From: Raineyella sp. W15-4
Lineage (GTDB): Bacteria > Actinomycetota > Actinomycetes > Propionibacteriales > Propionibacteriaceae
Direction of reading: 5' to 3'
Length of the DNA stretch: 64,000 bases
NCBI RefSeq assembly: GCF_033170155.1
Contig: NZ_CP137079.1
Span: 3,782,001-3,846,000, forward strand
Below are positions 15,711 to 24,174 of this stretch, in pieces. Within the stretch, counting starts at the first letter, position 1, and each line of letters starts with the position of its first letter. The position numbers were made by a program, and so were the translations under genes. The notes beneath the pieces were generated by a model, which had not been told where the DNA came from, searched no databases, and saw only the letters and a program-made list of their open reading frames with translations.

Positions 15711-17653
15711 GCCACGAGCACCACGGCGGCGGAGGCTCCGTCGCCGTCGCCGAGGGCACCCCGCGGATCGCCCTGGTGGGCAGCCCGAACTCCGGCAAGT
15801 CCACCCTGTTCAACGCGCTGAGCGGCCTGCACGCCAAGACCGGCAACTACCCCGGGGTCACCGTCACCCGGTACGAGGGCCTGACCCAGACCCCGGCCGG
15901 CCCGGTCATCGTGGAGGACCTGCCCGGGGCGTACAGCCTCGACCCGATCAGCCCCGACGAGCAGGTGGTCGACGAGGTCCTCGACCCGGACTGCGACCGG
16001 CCCACCTCTCCGGATGCGGTGCTCGCCACCGTCGATGCCACCACACTGCGTCGTTCGCTCGGGCTGATCGCCCAGGTGCTGACCATCGGCCTGCCGACCA
16101 CGGTGGTCGTCACCTTCACCGACGAGCTGGCCCGCCGCCACGGCCGGCTCGACCTCGTCGCCCTGGAGCGGGCGCTCGGTGTCCCGGTGCGCGGTATCGC
16201 CGCCGGGGATCCCCGCGCGGTCGGCGAACTGCGCGAGCACCTCACCCACGCCCGTCACTGGCCACGGCCGGTGATCCCCCCGCCGACCGACCCCGACGAG
16301 GTGAGCGGCTGGATCTCCTCGGTGCTGGCGTCCGCCGGCTACCGGGTGCCGGACCTGGACACCCGGAGCCAGAAGATCGACGCCGTGCTGCTGCACCCGG
16401 TGTGGGGCACGATCGTCTTCTTCGTGACGATGTTCCTGTTCTTCCAGGTGATCTTCACCGTCGCCGCGCCACTGCAGGACCTGGTCCAGTCGTTCTTCGA
16501 CTGGCTGGCCGGGCTGGTGCAGACGTACGTCCCGGACAGCTGGCTGACCGGGCTGCTGAGCCAGGGCATCATCGGCGGCGTCGGCTCGGTGCTGGTCTTC
16601 CTGCCGCAGATCGCCCTGCTGTTCATCGTCATCTCGCTGCTCGAGGGCACCGGCTACATGTCCCGGGCGGCGTTCCTGATGGACCGGGTGATGGCGCGGG
16701 CCGGGCTGGAGGGCCGGGCGTTCGTCGCCCTGTTGTCCTCGCTGGCATGCGCGATCCCGGGCATCATGGCGACCCGCTCGCTGCCGAGCGCGAAGGACCG
16801 GCTGGCGACCATGCTGTCCGCGCCGCTGATGACGTGCTCGGCCCGGCTGCCGGTGTACGTCATGCTGATCAGCCTGATGGTGCCGGCCGACGTACGGTTC
16901 GGGCCGATCGGGGCCCAGGGCGGGGTGATGTTCCTGCTCTATCTCGGCGGCGCGATCGCCTCGATGGGCACGGCCTGGTTCTTCAGCCGGGTCACCGGTC
17001 GGCGGCAGGGGCAGCTGCCGTTCTACATGGAGATGCCGCCCTACCGGTTGCCGCGGCTGGCCACCGTCTTCCACGCAGTGTGGGACGCCTGCGCGGCGTT
17101 CCTGCGCAAGATGACGACGATCATCCTCGGCGCCACCATCGTGCTGTGGCTGCTGCTCAACCTGCCGACGCCGTCAGCCGCACAACTGCAGCAGGCCGGC
17201 ATCGACCCGGCCGACTCCGGTGCCGTCGCCACCTACACCTTGGACCATTCGGCCGCCGGCGCGATCGGCCACGCGATCGAACCGGTGTTCGAGCCGCTCG
17301 GCTTCGACTGGCGGATCAACATCGGCGTGATCTCCTCGCTGTCGGCCCGGGAGACGTTCGTCGCGACGATGGGTCAGGTCGCCGCCGCGTCGGATCCGGA
17401 GAATCCGGGGACCGCGCTGGAGACGATGACCGTCGACCACGGTCCGCGGGCCGGTGAGAAGCTCTTCACGCCGCCGGTGGTCGGGTCGCTGATGGTGTTC
17501 TTCATGTTCGCGCTGCAGTGCATCGCGACGATGGCGGTGATGCGCCGGGAGACCGGCACCTGGAAGTGGCCGCTGATCGCCTGGGTCTACATGTTCGGCC
17601 TGGCGTGGGTGATGTCGTTCCTGACCCACCTGGTGCTGGGCGCGGTGCTGTGA
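15707..17653 (+). CDS. feoB: Ferrous iron transporter FeoB
   Basis: 648 residues, typical of shorter actinobacterial FeoB. The N-terminal G domain has G1 GSPNSGKST (25-33), G2 NYPGVTVTRYE and G3 EDLPGAYSL. The G4 position reads VTFTDE, with Thr where most G proteins have Asn (NxxD). A GDI-like region follows. From ~220 onwards there are about nine to ten transmembrane segments, with LLSSLACAIPGIMATRSL and the LSARETFVATMGQVAA gate motifs characteristic of FeoB. It imports Fe2+ across the cytoplasmic membrane. It overlaps feoA upstream and a NifU-domain gene downstream (GTGA), so iron entry and Fe-S carriage are co-expressed. Confidence 0.95.
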   Translation: MSHEHHGGGGSVAVAEGTPRIALVGSPNSGKSTLFNALSGLHAKTGNYPGVTVTRYEGLTQTPAGPVIVEDLPGAYSLDPISPDEQVVDEVLDPDCDRPTSPDAVLATVDATTLRRSLGLIAQVLTIGLPTTVVVTFTDELARRHGRLDLVALERALGVPVRGIAAGDPRAVGELREHLTHARHWPRPVIPPPTDPDEVSGWISSVLASAGYRVPDLDTRSQKIDAVLLHPVWGTIVFFVTMFLFFQVIFTVAAPLQDLVQSFFDWLAGLVQTYVPDSWLTGLLSQGIIGGVGSVLVFLPQIALLFIVISLLEGTGYMSRAAFLMDRVMARAGLEGRAFVALLSSLACAIPGIMATRSLPSAKDRLATMLSAPLMTCSARLPVYVMLISLMVPADVRFGPIGAQGGVMFLLYLGGAIASMGTAWFFSRVTGRRQGQLPFYMEMPPYRLPRLATVFHAVWDACAAFLRKMTTIILGATIVLWLLLNLPTPSAAQLQQAGIDPADSGAVATYTLDHSAAGAIGHAIEPVFEPLGFDWRINIGVISSLSARETFVATMGQVAAASDPENPGTALETMTVDHGPRAGEKLFTPPVVGSLMVFFMFALQCIATMAVMRRETGTWKWPLIAWVYMFGLAWVMSFLTHLVLGAVL

Positions 17654-18279
17654 GCCCCTCCCCCGCCGCCCCGACTGTCGCCGTGCATCCCGAGGCCACT
17701 GCCGATCCGCGGACCATTCGCTGGGTCGTTCCCGCGGGAACGTTCGACTTCGTCGGCGCCCCACGGGTCGTCCCCGGGGCTCTGCAGGCGCTGCTCGACG
17801 ACGGGTCGCTGAGCGCGATCGCGGTGGAGCCGGCCGCCGTGCTGACCACTGCGGGGGTCGGCAACCCACTGGCCGACCCCGCCGGGCCCGACCCCACCAC
17901 TGACACCTCGGAGACGTGGCACACGCTCGGCGGCCCGGTGCGCCGGGCCCTGCTCGCAGCCCTGGCCGATCCCACCGACTGGCAGGCTGCGTCCTCCCTC
18001 GACGCCCTGCCCGGCGCGGTGCTGGCGGCGGCCGTCGAACAGATCATCGCCGGGGAGGTCGGGGCGTACGTACGCTCCCACGGCGGCAGCGCCCAGCTGG
18101 TGCGCGTCGAGGGCAGCGTGGCGACCATCGCCCTGGACGGCGCCTGCTCGGGCTGCCCCGCACGAGGAGCGACGCTGGGGTTGCGCTTCGGCCGGGCGGT
18201 CGAGGCACTGTGCCCCGGGGCCGAGGTCGTGCTCGAGGAGAACGGTGTGCCGCTGCTGTTGCGGTGGGGGCGACGGTAG
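17650..18279 (+). CDS. NifU C-terminal-domain protein (Fe-S scaffold/carrier type)
   Basis: 209 residues from a GTG overlapping the feoB stop. The C-terminal ~75 residues are a NifU-C/Nfu domain: EQIIAGEVGAYVRSHGGSAQ, VATIALDGACSGCPARG with the Fe-S-binding CxxC, and LCPGAEVVLEENG. Residues ~15-130 contain a Nfu-N-like region (GTFDFVGAPRVVPGALQALL, ALLAALADPTDWQAA). Nfu proteins deliver [4Fe-4S] clusters to target enzymes. The operon position, directly after feoAB, suggests use of newly imported iron or cluster-based iron sensing. The full length and CxxC look intact. Confidence 0.85.
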   Translation: MSPSPAAPTVAVHPEATADPRTIRWVVPAGTFDFVGAPRVVPGALQALLDDGSLSAIAVEPAAVLTTAGVGNPLADPAGPDPTTDTSETWHTLGGPVRRALLAALADPTDWQAASSLDALPGAVLAAAVEQIIAGEVGAYVRSHGGSAQLVRVEGSVATIALDGACSGCPARGATLGLRFGRAVEALCPGAEVVLEENGVPLLLRWGRR

Positions 18280-18439
18280 CCGCGATCGCCTCGGCGTCCG
18301 GCGGGCTGGATTGCACGATCGGCCCGCCGCCGAGAGCAGGAGCACCTCACCCCACGCAGCCACGCCACCTCCGGCTCCTCCTGACGAGCGAGAACTCGGG
18401 AGGTCTGTTAGGATCTGACCCCTCAGGTCGAGGAGGTGG

Positions 18440-20203
18440 GTGGTGGAGGCAAGCCAACTGGGAGCGATCATTGCTGACCTGCGCCGCTTCGGAGCAGAAG
18501 TCACACAAGTCGAAGCCAAGCGCGCAACGGGGGGTGTCCCCAAGTCCCTGGCCGAGACTCTGGTGAGCTTTTCGAACAGCAACGGTGGAACGATTATCTT
18601 GGGCCTCGATGAAGCCTCCGGATTCCATTCCGTTGGTCTTGCAGATCCAGGAACCATTGCAACGGCGGTCGAGAGCCTCTGCAGAAACTCCATCACGCCA
18701 CCCCTGACCCCTGTCCTCGACATCCTCTCGCTCGAGGGCGTGAGCCTCGTGGCCGTCCAAGTTCCAGAGCTTCTGAAGGCCCTCAAGCCTGCATACATAA
18801 CTGCGAAAGGCATGAATCGCGGCGCATATGTGCGCGTCGGCGAAGGAGACCACCGTCTGACTGATCAGGAGGTACAGCAACTCGTCGCAGACCGGGGACA
18901 ACCTCGATTCGACTGCGAGCCCGTGGATGGCGCAACCATGGACGATCTTGATCCTGAGAGCATCTCCGGATACGTGCGCAGGCTCCGCGAACGGAGCCCC
19001 AAGATTTTTGGCGATGCCGGAATTCCGGTCGTCTTGAGCATGACGGGAGTGCTGGAACCTCAGCCGGGCATCCGCCCCACCATCGGCGGCCTCTTGGCCT
19101 TGGGGCGATACCCCCAGCAGTTCTTTCCACAACTGAATCTCACTTTCGTCCACTACCCATCTACAGAAGGTCCGTCGGGCAGCGTCCGATTTCTTGACAA
19201 CGTGACGATTGACGGCTCCATACCTCTGATGCTCACCGAGGCGATGGCCGCAATAGCTCGGAACATGACTCGCCGAGCCCTCGTCGCTGGAGCAGGACGA
19301 AAAGACCTCTGGGAGTACCCACTGGAAGCCTTACGAGAGGCCATCGCAAACGCCCTGGTGCACAGAGATCTCAGCCCCGGCTCCAGAGGTAACCAAGTCC
19401 AGATTGAGATGTTCCCCAACCACCTCAAGATCTCCAATTCCGGCGGCCTCTTCGGTGCCGTCACCTTGGAGGAACTAGGCACAGAGGGACGGTCATCCTC
19501 CAGAAACGCGACTCTCATGAAGGTCCTTGAGGACGTGACGATCCCCGACACAGACCAGCGAATATGCGAGAACCGCGGATCGGGAATCCGGGAGATCTTG
19601 GCCGCGTTGCGCGGAGCAGGAATGAGCCCGCCGAACTTCAGGGACCGCATAACATCTTTCGAAGTCGACTTTCCGAACCACACTCTGCTCGACGAGGAGA
19701 CCCTCACCTGGTTGCGCCAGCTTGGACGTGAACAACTCCGTGAGAGTCAGGGCACAGCTCTCGCCATCATGCGCCGCGGCGAGATCATGGACAACACCCG
19801 CTACAGGGCCGCCACCGGAATTACCGACAGTCGCGTCGCCACATTCGAACTCCAAGATCTCGTGGCACGCGAGCTTGTGACACAATCTGGAACGCGAGGT
19901 GGAGCGAGATACTCTCTATCACCGTACGCGGAGGATGCCGGTAGGCCCGGCACCCGGAAACCACGGCCGAATCGGAGAGCCCAGATCAGCGAATACCTGT
20001 CACTGACAGGCGAGGCTTCAAAGACGGAGATCAGTAGCTCCTTGAACCTCAATCCGAAGACAGTGGAACACTGGCTCCGGCAGATGAAGGCCGAGGGATC
20101 AATCGAACCGACGTCCCCGGGACGCGGGAATCGATCCACGAAGTACCGCATATCATCACGAAACTATCAGGTGGAATTGCCGATCTCCTCATCGCGGCCT
20201 TGA
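18440..20203 (+). CDS. Schlafen AlbA_2-domain, ATP-binding helix-turn-helix protein
   Basis: 587 residues from a GTG. The N-terminal AlbA_2 (Schlafen core) is seen in QVEAKRATGGVPKSLAETLV and FSNSNGGTIILGLDE. A HATPase_c_4-type region follows near 285-390: EYPLEALREAIANALVHRDL, MFPNHLKISNSGGLFG, ENRGSGIREI. The C-terminal part is winged-helix-like (NLNPKTVEHWLRQMKAEGSI). This is the COG2865 architecture, usually called a transcriptional regulator, and many relatives sit in defence islands. Base composition is clearly less GC-rich than its neighbours, with more A-ending codons, suggesting horizontal transfer. It stands alone, with a GGAGG-rich region before the start and a possible -10 TTAGGAT near 18408. 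Confidence 0.85.
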   Translation: MVEASQLGAIIADLRRFGAEVTQVEAKRATGGVPKSLAETLVSFSNSNGGTIILGLDEASGFHSVGLADPGTIATAVESLCRNSITPPLTPVLDILSLEGVSLVAVQVPELLKALKPAYITAKGMNRGAYVRVGEGDHRLTDQEVQQLVADRGQPRFDCEPVDGATMDDLDPESISGYVRRLRERSPKIFGDAGIPVVLSMTGVLEPQPGIRPTIGGLLALGRYPQQFFPQLNLTFVHYPSTEGPSGSVRFLDNVTIDGSIPLMLTEAMAAIARNMTRRALVAGAGRKDLWEYPLEALREAIANALVHRDLSPGSRGNQVQIEMFPNHLKISNSGGLFGAVTLEELGTEGRSSSRNATLMKVLEDVTIPDTDQRICENRGSGIREILAALRGAGMSPPNFRDRITSFEVDFPNHTLLDEETLTWLRQLGREQLRESQGTALAIMRRGEIMDNTRYRAATGITDSRVATFELQDLVARELVTQSGTRGGARYSLSPYAEDAGRPGTRKPRPNRRAQISEYLSLTGEASKTEISSSLNLNPKTVEHWLRQMKAEGSIEPTSPGRGNRSTKYRISSRNYQVELPISSSRP

Positions 20204-20716
20204 TTTATCTGCTGGTGAGGGCGTACGTTCCGCCATATCGGCGTGTTCCAGTATAATAGCTTGAACGCATTTTGAATTTGGAACGGCGAGGCGAGGCCGG
20301 CCGCGTGGCGCTGCCTACCTCGCCGTCCAGCCCGCGGCCTGGCCGATGAGACGTTTCGTCCTCCCGATGAACTTCGGTGCAGGAGGTCCTCACGGTCGAC
20401 CTGCCGGACGGCGCCCTGGCGGGTTCGGAACTGGCAGCCTTTCGGCACGGCGCCTCCGTTCGCCCGCAACAGTCCTGATCCGCGGCCCCACCGACAGCCG
20501 TCAGGAGTCCATCGCCCGGGGACGCCTCCGACGCGAACGCCGACGGGACGATCGCCGTGCGCCCGGCCTTCTGGACCGCGGAGCTGGTCAGCGGTGCCAC
20601 CACGACTCAGCCGTTCATGGTGCGCTGCTGGAGGGCGACCCCCGACTGACCGCGATCGCCCGCGACAAGGAGATGTCCCAGAGCGACTGGACCTGACCGG
20701 GCGCGACGACATCCCA
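20204..20716. other. Gene-free stretch with coding-like fragments in shifting frames
   Basis: No complete gene fits these ~510 bases. The left end is AT-rich and contains TATAAT (20252-20257) with no good -35. Plus-strand fragments look protein-like but do not connect: VLTVDLPDGALAGSELAAFR ending at ~20480, GTIAVRPAFWTAELVSG ending at ~20650, and GDPRLTAIARDKEMSQSDWT ending at 20696. The pattern suggests a decayed gene or two between the foreign-looking AlbA_2 gene and the permease terminator. I cannot assign a family. Confidence 0.35.
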
Positions 20717-20754
20717 CCTGGCCCGGAGCGACACAGCGTGTGCTCCGGGCCAGG
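20717..20754. terminator. Strong hairpin terminator after the APC permease
   Basis: CCTGGCCCGGAGC (20717-20729) and GCTCCGGGCCAGG (20742-20754) are perfect 13-base complementary arms around a 12-base loop. It lies eight bases beyond the permease stop (minus strand) and would also stop plus-strand readthrough. There is no long T tract, as is common in actinobacteria. Confidence 0.75.
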
Positions 20755-20762
20755 CTTCCTGA

Positions 20763-22328
20763 CTACCTCACCGTGACGGAGACGTCGTCATCGGGGTTCT
20801 CGAAGAACTCGTCATCGCCGTAGCCCTCTTTCTCGGGATCTCCGTGGAGACCGCCGGTGATGGCGTACTCCTCTTCGGGTGAGAGCACCAGCTGCTTGCG
20901 CCCGAACACCGCGAAGAGCACCAGTGCGGCGACGTACACCACGACGACGGTGTAGATGGCCGCGGTGTAGGCCGGGTTGAGCAGGACACCGACGAAGATC
21001 GCCAGGGCGATCACTCCGGCGACGACCGCCCCGGCGATGCCGAACGGGCTGGTGTGGGGACGCAGGGCATCCGGGAACCGTCGGCGCAGGATCACGAACG
21101 ACGCCATCTGCAGCAGGTAGGACAGCACCGCGCCCCACACGGCGATGTTCAGGACGACCGAGCCGGCCTGCTCACTGCCGTACCCCACGACGAACAGCGA
21201 CACGAAGCCGATCAGCGCGCCCACGATCAGGGCGAGATAGGGGGTCTGGCGCTCACCGGTCAGGGAGAGGAACTTCGGGTAGTAGCCGGCCCGCGACAGC
21301 GAGTACATGTTGCGGCCGTAGGCGAACATGATGCCCTGCACCGAGGCGAGCAGGCCGATCAGGGCGAAGGCCGACAGGATCGCCGCGACGTTGCCCGGCA
21401 TGATCGCCCGGAAGCCGTCCAGCAGGGGCTCCAGCGACGAGCCGGTGGCGGAGGAGCCGAGCACCGCCGGGTTGAGGAAGAGCACGATCGCGCCGGTGAT
21501 GACGAGGGTCAGCATGCCGCCGCGACCGGCGCGCGGGATGTCGCGCTGCGGATCGTGCGCCTCCTCGGCGGCCAGCGGCAGCTCCTCGATACCGAGGAAC
21601 AGCCACATCGCGAAGGGCATGGCGAAGAAGACGGCCCCGACGCCGAACGGCAGGAAGACCGAACCACCGGCCTGCGGCGTGATGTCCCACAGGGTCGAGA
21701 AGTCGGCCTTGCCGGAGAACACGGCCATCGCGGCGTAGACGACCAGGATCGCGACGGACATGATCGCCACCACGACGGCGAAGCGGAAGGACGCGCTCGC
21801 GCCCGCTGCATTGAGCAGGACGAAAACGACGTAGAGGACCAGCCACCACACCCAGGACAGGCCCATGCCGATCAGGCTGAAACCGCCGGTCAGCTCCGCC
21901 ATGATGGCGTCCGCGTACTGGGCGGAGAAGAAGATGACCACGCCCGTCGTCATCACGTACTCGATGGTCTCCGCCAGACCGGTGACGAAACCGCCCCACG
22001 GTCCCATCGCGGCCCGGGCGAAGGAGTAGGCGCCACCGGTGTGCGGCATGGCCGAGGCCATCTCGCTGATCGACTCGATCATCATCACGTACATGACGAC
22101 GATCACCACGGTCGCGATCGCGAAGCCACCCCACCCGGCCGTGGCGATGCCGCCGTTCCACCCGGAGAAGTTGCCGGAGATCACGGCGGCGACACCGATT
22201 CCCCACAGTCCCGCAAGTCCCGCGGTGCGCTGGAGTCGGCGCTTGTCGAAGTAGTCGGCGTCTGCCTTCTGATAGGTGACGCCCGAAACCGCGCGGGTCC
22301 CAGGGCCGGCATCGATGGACATACGCAT
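20763..22328 (-). CDS. APC-superfamily permease, ethanolamine-permease-like
   Basis: 521 residues with about twelve hydrophobic segments. The N-terminal pattern DADYFDKRRLQRTAGLAGLW, GVAAVISGNFSGWNGGIATA and MPHTGGAYSFARAAMGPWGG follows the ethanolamine-permease branch of the amino acid/polyamine/choline family. FLGIEELPLAAEEAHDPQRD is the conserved cytoplasmic loop. The C-terminus is highly acidic (GYGDDEFFENPDDD). It probably imports a small amine or amino acid by cation symport. No ethanolamine ammonia-lyase genes are in the window, so the substrate is uncertain. Transcription ends at the hairpin 20717-20754. Confidence 0.82.
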   Translation of the reverse strand: MRMSIDAGPGTRAVSGVTYQKADADYFDKRRLQRTAGLAGLWGIGVAAVISGNFSGWNGGIATAGWGGFAIATVVIVVMYVMMIESISEMASAMPHTGGAYSFARAAMGPWGGFVTGLAETIEYVMTTGVVIFFSAQYADAIMAELTGGFSLIGMGLSWVWWLVLYVVFVLLNAAGASASFRFAVVVAIMSVAILVVYAAMAVFSGKADFSTLWDITPQAGGSVFLPFGVGAVFFAMPFAMWLFLGIEELPLAAEEAHDPQRDIPRAGRGGMLTLVITGAIVLFLNPAVLGSSATGSSLEPLLDGFRAIMPGNVAAILSAFALIGLLASVQGIMFAYGRNMYSLSRAGYYPKFLSLTGERQTPYLALIVGALIGFVSLFVVGYGSEQAGSVVLNIAVWGAVLSYLLQMASFVILRRRFPDALRPHTSPFGIAGAVVAGVIALAIFVGVLLNPAYTAAIYTVVVVYVAALVLFAVFGRKQLVLSPEEEYAITGGLHGDPEKEGYGDDEFFENPDDDVSVTVR

Positions 22329-22523
22329 CCCTTTCTGTCATCGGGCTTCGGTCACCGGATCGGACCGAGGCCCACAGGGGTGCCCGACAACGCGACGGCG
22401 GGGGGCTGGACGCTGCGGGGCTCCGGGAAGACCCGGATATCCACGCATGCTAGGAGCCGCCGGAGGGCCGATCGCCGCCGAAAGCCCCGATTCATCAGGC
22501 TTTAACGCCCCGAAGCCAACCTC

Positions 22524-22545
22524 TTACCTGCGGGTTACCTGCGGG
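22524..22545. repeat. Perfect tandem repeat upstream of the permease
   Basis: TTACCTGCGGG occurs twice head-to-tail (22524-22534, 22535-22545). It is in the 290-base gap 22329-22618 that holds the permease leader, about 200 bases before its start. Tandem 11-base units on one helix face suggest an activator-binding site. No other element stands out in this gap. Confidence 0.45.
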
Positions 22546-22618
22546 CTTACGGACGGACGCGAATCCGTAACAGACCCCCGTGGGCAGGGCTGCCCGGCCC
22601 GGCGGCCCGCCCTCAGCC

Positions 22619-23968
22619 TCACTCCTCGATCTTCGGCAGTTCCGAGGTCTGCAACGACGCGTCCGGATCGATCCAGCCCTCCCCGTCGGGCCGTTCGGCC
22701 GGGCGGGCGAGGATCGGGATCACCCGTGGCCAGACGCCCATCGCGCGATCCTCGGCCAGCCGGTCGGCGGTCCGGAGCCGTTCCTCGGCCTCCAGTTCGC
22801 TGATGATCTGGTGCAGCACTCCGAGGATCGACCCCCGCAGCAGCCACAGCCCCTGTTCCCGGGCCGGGTCGACGGTCATCAGGTCGGTCAGCATCGCCCG
22901 GGCCTCCCCCACCTGGGCCAACGCCTCATCGAGTTCTCGTTCGGCGGCGGCGCCCGCGTGGGTGATCGCGGCCGTCGGGGTCCGCCGATCGGGCCGCCCA
23001 CCCTCCACCTCGGCCTCGACGAACTGGCCGTAAGCCGCGATCGCCTCGGCAAGGATCTCCAGCACCCAGGCGAACGCGGGCCGGACGTCCTCGCCGTACC
23101 CGTCGTCGGGGGTCTCCCGCACCGGCGCCTCCATCGTCACCACGTGCAGCAGGTTGCGGATGTCGAGGACGATCCGCTCCATCGTCCCGGCGCCGAGTTC
23201 CAGCACCGGCCCCACATCGGTGGTGCCCAGCGCCCGGGCGTTCATCCGCCGCGCCTCCCGCGCCTCGGTCACCGCCGACCCGGCCCGGGCCACCTGCCCG
23301 CTCAGTGACCGGGCATCGGCCAGCCAGGACGCCGCCCGGGCCTGGGTGATCGGCTCGGACCGCATCGACTCGGCGACCCGGGTCAGCAGGTTGGCGGTGC
23401 CGCCGGCCGCCCGCCGGACCAGTCGCGCGGCCAGTCGGGAGGGCACCGGCGAGGGCAGCACGACGACGAAGAGGAAGCCGATCGCCGCCCCGATCAGGGT
23501 GGTGAGGATCCGGTTCTGCACCGCGACCTCTTGCCCCTGCACCGCGAGGATCAGCATCGCGCTGATCGGTGTCTCCAGGGACTGCTCGCCGAGGTGGAAG
23601 ACCTTCGCCGAGCCGAGCGACAGCGCCACCACGATCGCCAGGCTCCACCAGGACAGCCCGACGAACTGGGAGACCAGCACGGCGAGCATCACCCCGGTGA
23701 CCACCGCACCGATCCGTACGACCATGCTGCGCAGGGTGCCCAGGTTGGTGCCCTGGACGACCAGCAGGGCAGTCAGCGGGCCGGTCAGGTCCGGCGGGCC
23801 CTGCACGATCGGCATGCTTGCCAGGTAGGCGATCACGGTGGCGGTGGTCAGCCGCAGGATCCACACCGCGGTCGGACGCAGGCGTGCGGGCACGTCGCGC
23901 CAGTGGCGCGGGTGTGAGGGCCACAACCGTGCCAGCAGCGACCATCCGAGTGCGCCCAGCCGGGACAT
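22619..23968 (-). CDS. FUSC-family (aromatic acid exporter-like) membrane protein
   Basis: 449 residues from the ATG at 23968 (MSRLGALGWSLLARL). Open frame extends upstream to 24097 but overlaps the neighbouring divergent promoter. Six predicted membrane helices occupy ~40-180 (AVWILRLTTATVIAYLASMP, LTGPLTALLVVQGTNLGTLR, VVTGVMLAVLVSQFVGL, LILAVQGQEVAVQNRILTTL, IGFLFVVVLP). A long, mostly helical cytoplasmic domain follows. This layout matches the ArAE/FUSC half-size proteins, thought to export aromatic acids or act in membrane stress. No clear ribosome site precedes the chosen ATG, so the start is the least certain part. Confidence 0.8.
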   Translation of the reverse strand: MSRLGALGWSLLARLWPSHPRHWRDVPARLRPTAVWILRLTTATVIAYLASMPIVQGPPDLTGPLTALLVVQGTNLGTLRSMVVRIGAVVTGVMLAVLVSQFVGLSWWSLAIVVALSLGSAKVFHLGEQSLETPISAMLILAVQGQEVAVQNRILTTLIGAAIGFLFVVVLPSPVPSRLAARLVRRAAGGTANLLTRVAESMRSEPITQARAASWLADARSLSGQVARAGSAVTEAREARRMNARALGTTDVGPVLELGAGTMERIVLDIRNLLHVVTMEAPVRETPDDGYGEDVRPAFAWVLEILAEAIAAYGQFVEAEVEGGRPDRRTPTAAITHAGAAAERELDEALAQVGEARAMLTDLMTVDPAREQGLWLLRGSILGVLHQIISELEAEERLRTADRLAEDRAMGVWPRVIPILARPAERPDGEGWIDPDASLQTSELPKIEE

Positions 23969-24149
23969 ACAGCCAGCGTAGTGGGCCCCGTCGACTCGGA
24001 GCCAACCCGGGGACCCACGGAACGACGCGGGATGGCACGCGCCAAAGGATCTGTCCGGGAGGCCCTCCGTGACCCGTGACCCGTCATCGCGCGGCACCGA
24101 CAGTGGGCTCGATCACCTCGACAACTTCTACGGAAGCGGTAGTACTCAC

Positions 24150-24165
24150 ATACCCCGACGGGTAT
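24150..24165. promoter_or_regulatory. CsoR/CstR-type operator before the sulfide operon
   Basis: ATACCC-CGAC-GGGTAT is a perfect palindrome ending nine bases before the ATG of the SQR-like gene. It matches the ATACCC-N4-GGGTAT pattern of CsoR-family repressors, notably the persulfide sensor CstR, which controls sulfide-oxidation genes. The regulator gene is not visible nearby. Confidence 0.7.
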
Positions 24166-24174
24166 CCTGACCGC

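Noticed and set aside
15602-17074. 490-codon minus-strand frame opposite feoB
   Set aside because: Gln/Arg/His-rich shadow of the feoB coding strand, typical of high-GC antisense frames.
20252-20257. TATAAT as a promoter
   Set aside because: No -35 element at 16-18 bases and no intact gene downstream on either strand; kept only as a note.
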